From assembly GCA_014529385.2 (NCBI GenBank), contig CM043960.1:121941043-122005042 (forward strand): a stretch of 64,000 nt of DNA, read 5' to 3'. Position 1 is the first letter of the stretch; each line of letters begins with the position of its first letter. Below, piece after piece: positions 51,007 to 60,400 of this stretch. Position numbers and translations under genes: made by a program. This stretch comes from Adiantum capillus-veneris. Taxonomy: Eukaryota; Streptophyta; Polypodiopsida; Polypodiales; Pteridaceae. The notes beneath the pieces were generated by a model, which was not told the DNA's origin, ran no database searches, and saw only the letters and a list, made by a program, of their open reading frames with translations.

Positions 51007-51086
<80 letters not shown>

Positions 51087-52399
51087 ACCATGAAGCTCTC
51101 ATCCTGCAGAAAGAGGTTTTCTTGCCACAGGTCTACAGATGTAGTTGACCCCTGATCTGAATGGTTAAACCAATCCTCCACTTCTTTGTTACTTTTCGAT
51201 GGTCTTAGGCTTTGTCTTATTGCTTGGAAGGTGGCTTCATCAGGTAGTGTCTCCTTGTATTTTTCAGCTTTCTCAAAGCATCTTCGAAGGCATTCCATTG
51301 GATTGCTGGATGTTTCCATTGCCTCATCATCACTACTATCCTCTGAAACAAATCCACTCCTCTCCTCTTGGACTCTGGAAATAATAGCTAGGGAGAAATC
51401 CTCCCTTAAATAAAACACACTTTGCACATCATGTAAGAAGATATAGGTCCTGTCTCCAATCCTGAAGTCAGGCACAGCTGGCAACATCATCTGAGCATGC
51501 TTCTCAGTGAAGTTACTGACATCCAATGGAAGTTTGATTTCTGTGGTTTTCACAGAGAGCATCTTACTTCTTTGTACTTCAATTGCCTCAACCTCAAGGT
51601 CGACTGTGTCTTCAACCTCCTCGACTTCTTGCATATGAGTTGTCTCCTCGCATTCCTCTTCTGGTGCTGCATCCTGCTCCTCTAACACCTCATCAGGATT
51701 CTGCATGAGGAATCCAAACAAGCTGTTGAGGTAAATCATAAAGCCAAAGGCTTCCTGAATGAGTTTGCATTCTTTTTGGTGCAAAGGGCAGACTGAATGT
51801 CGGCAAGAGGGTGGTAATTCCCTATACTTCTTCACTCCGTGTCCCTTTCCACCACAGTCATTTAAATGCACAAGAGTCATAGTAGGCAGAACAACCCTTC
51901 CTACCTGCACCATCACCTCAAACTTATCTCTGTAGGACTGCAAGAAATTACTGTGCTGAGCTAACAGGTCTTCAATGTCAAACTTTGGATTAAACATAGA
52001 ATGAATTAGATCATACTTGTCCCCAGCACCACAAGATGCTGCAAAATCAAACAGCCTCTCATCAGTTGCAGTTGGGTCTTCCAGAGAAGACACATCCTCC
52101 TTTTCTTTACATTTTGTACTTTCTAGCACATCTGCATCATTTGAGAAGTCTATATTTCTCTTTCTGGTATTTTTCTTGAGAAGTACTTTACAGGGCACCA
52201 CACCCTTGTAGGGTGAGGGATCTTCTTGCCCTGGTGACCTCTCTGATTGATCTTCACCAAGCGACTTTTCCTCAGATATGTCCTGACAAAAGTCAACAGT
52301 TCTTTTGGCAGATACATTAAGCAACTGAGCCTGCAAGGTTTGAAATCCTGGCACAAGCTCTGGATCTGGTTTCAGCCTCTTCTGCCTACTGGACCTTAA
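50551..52399 (-). CDS. element gene X, unrecognised acidic protein, at least two exons
   Basis: Exon a runs from an acceptor near 52399 down to 51089 (donor GTAACT) and exon b from 50979 to the stop at 50551; the splice is phase 0. The 109-base intron consists mostly of a (GA)n tract, 51011-51084. The joined product from the first exon is at least 565 residues; an upstream exon with the start codon is not found. The N-terminal part is basic (RSSRQKRLKPDP) and may be a nuclear signal. A Cys/His cluster (DCGGKGHG, CRHSVCPLHQKEC) could bind zinc; long acidic stretches follow (EEQDAAPEEECEE). The C-terminal exon (SWIADKDDFLRRRTREYRGR) looks globular. No family recognised. It is divergently transcribed from the histone-like gene. 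Confidence 0.65.
51011..51084. repeat. (GA)n microsatellite inside the intron of gene X
   Basis: About 37 GA units. On the coding (minus) strand this is a (CT)n polypyrimidine tract between donor and acceptor. Confidence 0.95.
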
Positions 52400-52509
52400 T
52401 CCTAATCATCAAGAAACATAACAAGTCAAAACCATGAGGAAACATGACAATTCTGCCAAAACCAAACCATCATGATCTCTCTCTCTCCCCTTATAGATAT
52501 AAATATATC

Positions 52510-52514
<5 letters not shown>

Positions 52515-52602
<88 letters not shown>

Positions 52603-52651
52603 GTCTCTCACCAAAGCACAAACAGAAACACACCTAGTCTCTCTCTCTCTA

Positions 52652-52690
<39 letters not shown>
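52515..52690. repeat. (TA)n and (CT)n microsatellites upstream of gene X
   Basis: About 42 TA units at 52515-52599, then CT-rich sequence at 52640-52690. Confidence 0.95.
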
Positions 52691-52694
<4 letters not shown>

Positions 52695-52698
52695 ATTT

Positions 52699-52851
52699 GT
52701 CTATAGGACTAAAGGCTCGCGAGGAAGGAAAAGTGCCTTTTGCAAACCTCTCCGCGCGCCTTAAGTACAGCTGCGAGAGCAATAACAATACTAACGGCGC
52801 GCGGAGAGAGTTGCAAAAGGAACTTTCCCTTCCTCGCGCGCCTTTAGTCCA

Positions 52852-52856
<5 letters not shown>
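52699..52856. repeat. GC-rich hairpin 1 in the divergent intergenic region
   Basis: Arms 52699-52760 and 52796-52856 are inverted copies of about 61 bp (GGACTAAAGGCTCGCGAGGA against its near complement) with roughly eight mismatches and a 35-base loop. TACTAACGGCGCGC lies at 52789-52802. Confidence 0.8.
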
Positions 52857-52936
<80 letters not shown>

Positions 52937-53276
52937 GTCTGTGTCTCTGTCTATGGAACTATGGGTATTGAGGTGTGTGTGTGTTGAACAACACACACAC
53001 ACACACACACACAATTTGTACCAAGTGCTAGAAATACAGAGAGAAAGAGTGAGAGATCACCTTTTTTTGGTGGGGTTTGCAGGAACTCAAAGGGAGGTGT
53101 CTCCTCCATTGCTTTTCTCTGTGTCAAGCGGAGTCTGTCTTTCTCCCTCCCTCTCTCTCTCTCTCTCTCCCTCTCTCTCTGAGAGTAAGGACTCCCTCTT
53201 TCTATCTCTCTCTCAATCTGTGTCTCTCCCTCTCCCTATCTCTGTGACAAGCTGATCACGCTTTCTCTCTCTCTGA

Positions 53277-53331
<55 letters not shown>

Positions 53332-53367
53332 TGACAATCTGCTCACTCTCTCTCTCTGTCTCTCTAA

Positions 53368-53447
<80 letters not shown>

Positions 53448-53500
53448 TGTTCTCTCTCTTTCTCTCTCTCACTTATAACGGATACACACGGCGGCGCCCC
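52855..53500. repeat. cluster of (GA)n and (CT)n microsatellites
   Basis: (GA)n 52855-52931, (CA)n about 52991-53012, CT-rich 53145-53265, (CT)n 53277-53328 and 53368-53444. All long ORFs here are translations of these repeats. Confidence 0.9.
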
Positions 53501-53796
53501 ACGTGTCACAATAAATTAAAATATATTTGCATGCGGTCGCACGTGTGGTCATTATTGAGACCGTATACTTTTTGTACGCCATATAAAGCGGTCAAGAGAG
53601 AGAAAAAATACACCTCGTGAAAGAGAGTGAGTGAGTGAGAGAGTGAGAGAGAGATTGTGCAAGAGCATCGCCTGCGTCTCTGACAGCAACGCCACGCAGC
53701 GACATAACGAAGGTCTGCTTCTCCCTCTGGCTTTGCCTAAATCGCTCTATCTCTGTTTCTGTCACCCACACACAAACACACAGACACACATCTTTA

Positions 53797-53952
53797 AAAT
53801 ACAAACACACACACACACATACACACCCACACACACACACACACACACACAGAGACACTCACAAACACACACACACACACACACACACTCACAAACACAC
53901 ACACTTACACACAGACACACATCTTAAAAATACACACAAACACACACACACA

Positions 53953-54011
<59 letters not shown>

Positions 54012-54018
54012 TCTCTCT
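53797..54018. repeat. (CA)n and (CT)n microsatellites
   Basis: CA-rich, imperfect, at about 53765-53955, then (CT)n at 53956-54018. Confidence 0.9.
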
Positions 54019-54206
54019 ATACCAAAGGCGCGCGTAGAGAGTCATACCCGTAGTGCATGTGTCTATGCGCGCCGTTAGTACTGTCCATTGAGTAGAGAGA
54101 GAGAGAGAGAGAGAGAGTATGGGTGTGTTATTTTAACCTATACTAACGGCGCGCGGACGTGCTTGTTGAGGTTAAAAAGTGGTCTGTGCGCGCCTATAGT
54201 AATGTG
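54017..54206. repeat. GC-rich hairpins 2 and 3 upstream of the histone-like gene
   Basis: Hairpin 2 (54017-54095) pairs AAAGGCGCGCGTAGAGA with a downstream near complement; hairpin 3 (54131-54206) pairs ACTAACGGCGCGCGGAC with GTCTGTGCGCGCCTATAGT and also contains TTTTAACCT/AGGTTAAAA. The 14-mer TACTAACGGCGCGC occurs at 54141-54154 (+) and 54067-54080 (-), and in hairpin 1. Confidence 0.7.
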
Positions 54207-54207
54207 G

Positions 54208-54259
<52 letters not shown>

Positions 54260-54261
54260 GT

Positions 54262-54268
54262 TATATAT
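54262..54268 (+). promoter_or_regulatory. candidate TATA box of the histone-like gene
   Basis: TATATAT, about 130 bp before the ATG at 54396, between a (CT)n tract (54209-54259) and a (GA)n tract (54286-54345) that would form the 5' leader. Confidence 0.35.
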
Positions 54269-54282
54269 GCTAAGCTATAGAA

Positions 54283-54326
<44 letters not shown>

Positions 54327-54395
54327 GAGAGAGAGAGAGAGAGATTCATAGAAAGAGAGAAGGGGATTGAGACTCTTCTTTTGGTGTACAGTAAG

Positions 54396-55046
54396 ATGGC
54401 TAGAACAAAAGCCACTGCAAGGAAGGCAGGCAAGGGTCCAGGATTAGCATCGAAAGCAAGTGGTAGATCAGCAACCCCAAAGAAAAGACTTGGAAAACCA
54501 AATAAAATTCTGAAAGGGCCAAGGATGAAGAAGCTCCAAACCTGCATGGGACTTTTTAGAGAAATCAGAAAGGCACAGAAATGTGTAGATTTATGCATAC
54601 CAAAGCTGCCCTTCCAGAGGATGGTGAGGTCCATATGTGATGAAGCTACCTGGGGCACCAAAAGGTGGAAGGTGGTGGCATTAATGGCTCTACAGGAAGC
54701 AGCTGAGGACTTCCTACTGGAGTACTTCAGTGACATGACCATTGTTGCAGCCCATGCCCACAGGGTTACTATAATGGACAAAGATAGTGAGACATTGAAA
54801 AGAATAAGGTGGAGGTATGACAAACTGCTGGTCCCCAATGTCTGCAAGGATAAGAAAATGAGAGAAATTTTGTTATACCCCCCGGAGCTAGTGCCTCAGC
54901 TCACAGTTGTAGATGTCACACATGATGTGAATACAAGGGCAAAGGCAGAGACTATTGCTCGCCAAACAGAGGAAATGAGGGAAGCAGAGCTTCAGGAGAA
55001 ACCAAAAGTAGCAGTGGAGTCCCAGAAACAACAGAGTGCAATGTGA
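54396..55046 (+). CDS. histone H3 variant with CENH3-like features
   Basis: 216 residues from an ATG that gives the canonical MARTK start; the longer upstream frame is only translated GA repeat. Order: H3-like tail with K4 and ARK around K9 (S10 replaced by Ala); alpha-N FREIRKAQK; alpha-1 KLPFQRMVRSI (residues 70-80); loop 1 one residue longer than canonical H3; alpha-2 RWKVVALMALQEAAEDFLLE (90-109); HAHRVTIMDKD; alpha-3 ending RIRW near 139. The Trp at 91 sits where plant CENH3 has its RW, and QEAAEDF...FSD also recalls CENH3, while canonical H3 lacks the Trp. A ~75-residue C-terminal extension follows, unlike any standard H3. Role in a variant nucleosome is inference. Stop at 55044, with the Ulp1-FCP1 ATG 17 bases beyond. 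Confidence 0.85.
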   Translation: MARTKATARKAGKGPGLASKASGRSATPKKRLGKPNKILKGPRMKKLQTCMGLFREIRKAQKCVDLCIPKLPFQRMVRSICDEATWGTKRWKVVALMALQEAAEDFLLEYFSDMTIVAAHAHRVTIMDKDSETLKRIRWRYDKLLVPNVCKDKKMREILLYPPELVPQLTVVDVTHDVNTRAKAETIARQTEEMREAELQEKPKVAVESQKQQSAM

Positions 55047-55063
55047 CCCTGTCTATAGAGGCA

Positions 55064-57146
55064 ATGAATCAAGAAACTCTACTTTCAATGAAGAATGGTT
55101 TGCTTGCAGAGATACCATTTGTAGATGGAACCAGAAAGCTAGCTCTGGAAAAGGTGGACATTGATTTATTGCAGAATCCAGATGCTCAGATTTCAGACAC
55201 AATTATCTATGCTTGTCTTAAGTAAGTGTTACTATCTTGCTAGCTTTGAAAACTCAGATAATAGGTTTGCTAACTCAGGTAGAGTCTCTGCAGCCTGATC
55301 AAAAGTCAACTCCCATTGCACACTCACACAGAGGTGTTTCTCCTTGATCCACAAATGTCTGTAATTATTAGACAAAAGAATAGTCCATCTGGGACCTTTG
55401 AGAGCTGGTTTCGCCATTGTGCTATGCTGGAAGTTACTGTGATCATCTTCCCATATGAGAACAACCATCACTGGAGTCTCATATGCCTTGATGTTGACCA
55501 ACCAGCAGTGTGGGTGTTCAATTCAATAAAAGGAACCCACCCTGAAATTAGGCTGTAAGTGTTTTGTGTCAGAAAGTGTTTATTATAGATATCCATGTAA
55601 ATTTGAAGCCTCATGCTAACATCTTGACATTGCCTTGTGCAGTTGTATAAAGAGGTTGTTGCTTGCCTATGGCAAGCTATGTGGAAGGTATGAACTATAC
55701 AAGGCCCCAATCAAAGAAGTACCTGTCCCAAATCAAACTGATGGGAATTCTTGCGGCTGGAGATGTCTTCTCCATGCAGAATATGTCCTGCAAAGCTACT
55801 TTGCATTAAAACCTTTCATGACTAAGGTACCCATTTTGCAATGCATTCAGTTAGTTTTGGTTTAGTCTATAAAAGAATTCTCATCATGTGGTCTTTCAAT
55901 TTTGCAGAGTGCTTTAAAAAACTACACATATGATTATTTGCAAAGATACCGGGTAAGTTTAATACAACACCTGCTTACTATGTCTAGCCCTAGAGAGCTT
56001 GAAGATAGCGGCTTGGATGAGCACACTACTGATCTTACAAAACATGACGTGCCACCACGACAAACCCCTACATCCGATACAGTGGAATCGCATCGGGCCG
56101 AGGGTGTCATATCAGCAGAAGATCAAAGAGTCGAGGATGAGGAAAGGACAAATGAGCATATGGAAGCTGCTAAGGTTCAACCGGAGGAGACAATGAAAGA
56201 GCCAAGTCAGCCAGTGGAACAGCCAAAAGAGCCTATGGCTGAAACCGAAGATGAGGAAAGCAGGCCTATAGATGAGCAAAAGGATATGGATGAGGAAAGC
56301 AGGCCTAGGGATGAGCAAAATGATATGGATCAGGGAAGGATGTATGAGGCAAGCCGATCAACCTTGAATCAGGCAGAAAGGGCCATGGGGGAGACCCCTG
56401 ATGAAGATTTGAATGATGACTATGAAGATAAAGCGGAGGAGAGCAACAACGACATGAACACTACAGAGACCCAGTATGGACCCTTGCTACCTGTAGATAC
56501 GGTTGTTCCGGTAATGTCTATTCAAGTATGGAAAAATATGTTCAGATTCTAACTACTTATATGTACTTGTCAACTTTTACAGAGGTTGATTATCTTAGAC
56601 GTCAATGGATTGCTGCTGATGCGGGTGCCTCTCGGTGACAGAGGACCCTTTGAGGATTTGCAAACGTTTCGGATGGGAACTTGTCGAGTCGTGGTTCGTC
56701 CAGGAACCAAGGAGTTTATTGAGTTTCTTCTTCCGCGCTTCAGAGTTGGCATATGGTCTTCAATGCAAAGGCAAAACTTATCGCCACTAGTTGCAATAGT
56801 TTGCAGTGTATGCCAAGCTCACACGTCAGATTTTGCCTTTTTGTATGATCAAAGAAAATGCGTTACCGTTGAGGGCCACTACCACCCTAAAAAACCAGGA
56901 TTACCTCTTTTGTACAAACCGTTTAGCCAAATCGGTGTACCCTTTGATGCAACTAATACACTACTAATTGATGATACTCCCGAAAAGGGAGAACTAAATC
57001 CGCCGGGAACAACTATCTCACCACCTTCTTTCGAGGGGCATTCCTTTGATTTTTACCTTGAAGACATTCTGATTCCATACTTACAGAAATTGTATCTCAG
57101 TCCATTGTTCACGGACGAGTTTGTACTTTCTAATGAATTAAGATGA
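55064..57146 (+). CDS. Ulp1-type (C48) protease fused to FCP1/NIF-type HAD phosphatase
   Basis: Exons 55064-55221, 55294-55554, 55643-55826, 55908-56510 and 56583-57146 join in frame through GT/AG introns and encode 589 residues. Residues ~1-200 are a C48 peptidase, the SUMO/NEDD8-protease fold: DTIIYACLNLIKSQ, H112 in NNHHWSLICLDV, Q171 and C177 in NQTDGNSCGWRC. The usual catalytic Asp of the 'DS' motif is Asn129 (VFNS). Residues ~210-400 are an acidic, Glu/Pro/Asp-rich linker with a short repeat (DEESRPxDEQ). Residues 403-589 are an FCP1-homology domain: D408 in LIILDVNGLL, RPGTKEFIEF, W460 in IWSSM, D532/D533 in LLIDDTPEKGELNPPG. It resembles plant FCP1 proteins of the C1271.03c-like group, where LDxNGLL is normal. 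The upstream frame stays open to about 54922, overlapping the histone. Confidence 0.85.
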
Positions 57147-57172
57147 TTCTTCTATCTGTCTTTGTCTTGTCT

Positions 57173-57175
<3 letters not shown>

Positions 57176-57248
<73 letters not shown>
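57176..57248. repeat. (TA)n(GA)n microsatellite
   Basis: About 14 TA units followed by about 20 GA units directly after the Ulp1-FCP1 gene. Confidence 0.9.
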
Positions 57249-57252
<4 letters not shown>

Positions 57253-57521
57253 ATGTGGTAAAGAAATGTATTTCAAGCACACTTTTTCATAGGGCACAAT
57301 TGAAAAATGAGATCAATAAACTTCATGTCTTGAAAGTCATTTGTATACACTTGGGTTTACAAGAATATCTGTTACATTGACACTACTTCAACCCGACCAT
57401 CCAACTCTTTGCACAAAATATCTTTTTCTCTTCGCCGCATCACCTTACGGCCAGCTAAGAAAAAGGAAAAATCTGATAGTTCCTTGTCCATTGACTCTTC
57501 AATGATGTCATTTCGCAAATG

Positions 57522-58792
57522 CTAAAGACTGCATAGCTCCCTTATTGTAACCACCAATAGTAGGCCATTCTCTTTATCAATCACTTCCACATCCACAGTA
57601 GGATTATCTTCCAAACCTGCAGAAACTTGGTCCATAGGAATGTACTTACCGTTTAGCATTTGTGATCGCATATACCAAAATGAGAGTAATAGTGATTGGC
57701 TTGCAATCATGTACTTGACAACTAGAGTATCAAGCGCGACCTCGCACCGTAAACCAATCTCTTCCTTTGCATACCATCCTTTGTCAAGAAGTTTGTCACA
57801 GGATGACTGCTGAAATGACTTGCACATGAACATAGTTTTTGTAACTCTGATGTTGTAGCTATGAAACAGCTCTATGAAGAGTGCAACAGGACAAAAGTTT
57901 GCAATTCGAACCAGTTTGGTAGGAATAGAGCTACGTAGAGACCTTTGTATATCCTTGTAGAGCTTACTTCGCATTGCCTCCACCATTGTTTCCTCGGGAA
58001 CTGGCCAGTCCACAGTGTTCCAATCGGTCGGTAGAGGCAGTTTCACCAACATGCCATTCTTATTGCCTGAGTTGAGTTGGTAAAAGTGGTCATAAAAAAA
58101 GATTCCCTCATCAGCCAATCTTTTGCTGCTCCTCTCTTAGTACTGTAGAGAACCAATATGGGCATGTACAACATGGAAGAGGCCTATTATGCACTCCACA
58201 CGCTCCCATTGCTCATAAGAAGAGGGATAAACATCTGCAATATATATAAGAAGAGTTAAACTAAGAGTATCAATAAGTACAAATGACAAATCTAATGTAA
58301 TTGAGTTGTGAAGAGTAGAGACATTACTCATAACAAGCGGGAGAAACATTGCAAAATATATAAGAAAAGTTATAATGAGAGTATCAGTAAGTTCACATGT
58401 CAAGAGTACTTACAATTGCAACGTGGTTGATGTATATTTGATACATGTCCACCGTTTGCTATCACCTCTAGATGGGTAAACACATGCTGAACAAGAACTT
58501 CCTTTACAGATCTTTTGCCGATCTCAACTTTGAAATCCAACACCCTGGCCTTCCATGCTGAGCGGTAAACGTTGATACCACTAGACCTCTTGGGTCTTCT
58601 TGGTTGCATGAGGACCCATGAACCTTTGTTTATCCTTTGTCCAACCCATTGGTTGTCTGCACTTATTGAAGCTGGTATTGTAATTGAGGATATGCTACTA
58701 CTTGGCCTTCTAGGCAAAGTGCCGTTGTTGTTTGTTGGTGTGAGAGACAGTAAACACCTTGAGGCTCTTGGGCGAGAAGACGTGGATGCCAT
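57522..58792 (-). pseudogene. element gene Y, unrecognised, with one in-frame stop codon
   Basis: Exon 1 (58792-58414) starts with ATG and ends at GTAAGT; exon 2 begins at 58234 after TTGCAG and runs in the same frame to the stop at 57522. Joined, it would be about 362 residues, but codon 159 is TAA (58139-58137), with another 204 open codons after it in the same frame. The N-terminal part is Ser/Pro/Arg-rich; the C-terminal part (DWPVPEETMVEAMRSKLYKD, CEVALDTLVVKYMIASQS) looks globular and has no family I know. Gene Y converges on the Ulp1-FCP1 gene. Either it is freshly mutated, or the stop is avoided by splicing I cannot see. Confidence 0.6.
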
Positions 58793-59113
58793 AACTCTCA
58801 GAGAAAAGCTTTAGTGGAGGGAGATTCACTTTGAAAGCATTCTAATGGAGGGAAAGTGTTTTAAAATTCCAATATCTTGTGCGGGCTTAATGGTCACCCT
58901 CCAGTACGTTAATGACCATGAGAGAATATCAGAAGTGGGACCACACGCAAGCACCTAAAAGCTCGATAAAAGTAAGGAAATTACTATGCTACAATCCTAG
59001 TTTCGTGAAAGTTTTATGCTATTTTCCTATTTTTTGAGTCTTTCCAGGTACTTTTCTACGTAACGTAGCCTTCATGCTCATTGGACGCGCTCTATTTTTC
59101 TCTCTCTTCATAT

Positions 59114-59143
59114 GGCCCTCCAAATGACCTCCAAAATTTCCTA
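59114..59143 (-). repeat. right terminal inverted repeat of the 11.7 kb element, with flanking TA
   Basis: 59114-59141 is the inverted match of 47431-47458 and is followed by TA (59142-59143). The gypsy integrase frame reads out of its core straight into this repeat. Confidence 0.85.
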
Positions 59144-60003
59144 ATGATATTTTGGTGACCTTGAAGGGACCATAAAATATAGGGGGTAACTTGACCTTGG
59201 GGTGCTTTTCAATGTGCTTCAAACGACGCTTTTCAATATGCAACCAAACATAATCATTTAAATTGAACTCAATGAACTTACGCTTTTTGTTGGCTTGTGT
59301 TGTGTAGCGTGCTTGGGCTTTTTGGATAGCTGTAGTGACTTCTTGTAAAATGCGAACATGATCTTGTGCAAAGGTGTTAGCCGTAGGAACATTAGTAGTG
59401 AGGGTGGTCATAGGAATAGGCAACTTCTTACCGTAGACAATCTCAAAGGGAGCTTTGTTAGTGGCAGAGTGGGAGTGTTGTTGTAAGCAAATTGGAGGAG
59501 AGGAAGATGTTGGTCCCAATTTGCTGCATTGTCTATTGTGTAGGCGCTAAGGAGGTCAAGGATAGTACTATTAGTAGCTTCGGTATGGCCATTACTTTCA
59601 GGGTGGAAAGCAGATGTGAAGTCCATTTTGGAGCCTAAATTAGTGCATAGTGCAGACCAAAAATGATTGCAAAATCGACCATCACGATCAGAAATTAGTA
59701 CTTTAGGAAAACCATGGTGAGGGAAATGAGATTCAAAAACATTTTGGCAGCTTGAGGTGCAGTGAGAGTCTTTTTACAGGGAATAAAATATGCTTGTTTA
59801 CTAAACCGATCTACAACAGTCAATATCATATCATTGTGTGAAGAGGTGGGTAGAAAACTGTTGATAAAATCCATGAAAATCTTTTCCCAAGGGCCCTTTG
59901 GAATAGGCAGGGGCATAAGAAGTCCATGAGTTTTACCATGGTGTCGCTTCACACATTGACAGACAATGCAGTGTGAGACAAATTGTGCAACATCGTGCTT
60001 CAT
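59144..60003 (-). pseudogene. gypsy integrase
   Basis: In minus-strand order: the zinc-binding end (HCIVCQCVKRHHGK), first catalytic Asp in KIFMDFINSFL with VVDRFSKQAYFIP, second in VLISDRDGRF (about 59670-59700), Glu in ESNGHTEATN, then the post-core region ARYTTQANKKRKF and GPFKVTKI, where the element insertion cuts the frame. One frame change near 59700 and another near 59450 disable it. Confidence 0.92.
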
Positions 60004-60237
60004 GTCAGGCCAAAAGAAATAGTCAGTGCAAGCAGATAGAGAGTGCTTTGAATACCACGGTGACCCATATACTTTGGTGCATGCATTTCGTCTCTAAAGT
60101 GTGCAGTGACACAAAGCTTTTGATGATAAAAGACAAAACCATTTGCTAAAGAATAGTCACCGAGACAGGCAAGTAATTATTGGCAACCAAATCACACCAG
60201 GCATGTGAAAATTCCATATCTGTTTCATAAGCAGGAA

Positions 60238-60400
60238 TCATCGCATCAAAACATTGAATTTCAGCAACAAAAAGATGATTAAGATACACCGCTTGAATGT
60301 GAGCGAACGTATAAGAGTGAAGGGGTGGGGGTGGCCATCAACTATTGGCCTACAACTAAGGGCGTCAACTACGACATTGGATTTGAACATCATGAACCAT
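60238..60400 (-). pseudogene. gypsy RNase H scrap at a deletion junction
   Basis: SNVVVDALSCRP is the end of a gypsy RNase H/connection region (usual N-V-V-A-D-A-L-S-R). It directly follows protease-like sequence, so the whole reverse transcriptase and most of RNase H are deleted. Confidence 0.75.

Larger units (their letters stand above)
47431..59141 (+). mobile_element. 11.7 kb TIR element encoding a DDE-like protein, a CENH3-like histone, and a Ulp1-FCP1 fusion
   Basis: The gypsy coding sequence is interrupted exactly between 47430 and 59142. The inserted DNA starts and ends with 28 bp inverted repeats (26 of 28 identical) and is flanked by TA on both sides; TAA is possible if the repeats are offset by one base. 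Beyond the TIRs weaker inverted similarity continues (TAAAACTT...TTCCTTAC, about 47523-47564 left and 58978-59025 right). It has five predicted genes: DDE-like (+), unknown X (-), histone H3-like (+), Ulp1-FCP1 (+), unknown Y (-). Introns in three of them join exactly in frame, so the set was recently functional. I do not recognise the superfamily; a 2-3 bp duplication resembles Tc1/mariner or PIF/Harbinger but the proteins do not. Confidence 0.82.

Noticed and set aside
53213-53927. ORFs rich in Arg-Glu, Leu-Ser or His-Thr
   Set aside because: These are translations of GA/CT and CA microsatellites.
54267-54395. N-terminal extension of the histone-like ORF
   Set aside because: The 43 extra codons are mainly translated GA repeat, while the ATG at 54396 gives the canonical H3 start.
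58137-58139. Stop in gene Y removed by U-to-C RNA editing
   Set aside because: That editing in ferns and hornworts acts in organelles; this locus is nuclear.
59019-59140. C-terminal ~40 residues of the gypsy integrase ORF after GPFKVTKI
   Set aside because: This part is read-through into the right end of the 11.7 kb element and not gypsy protein.
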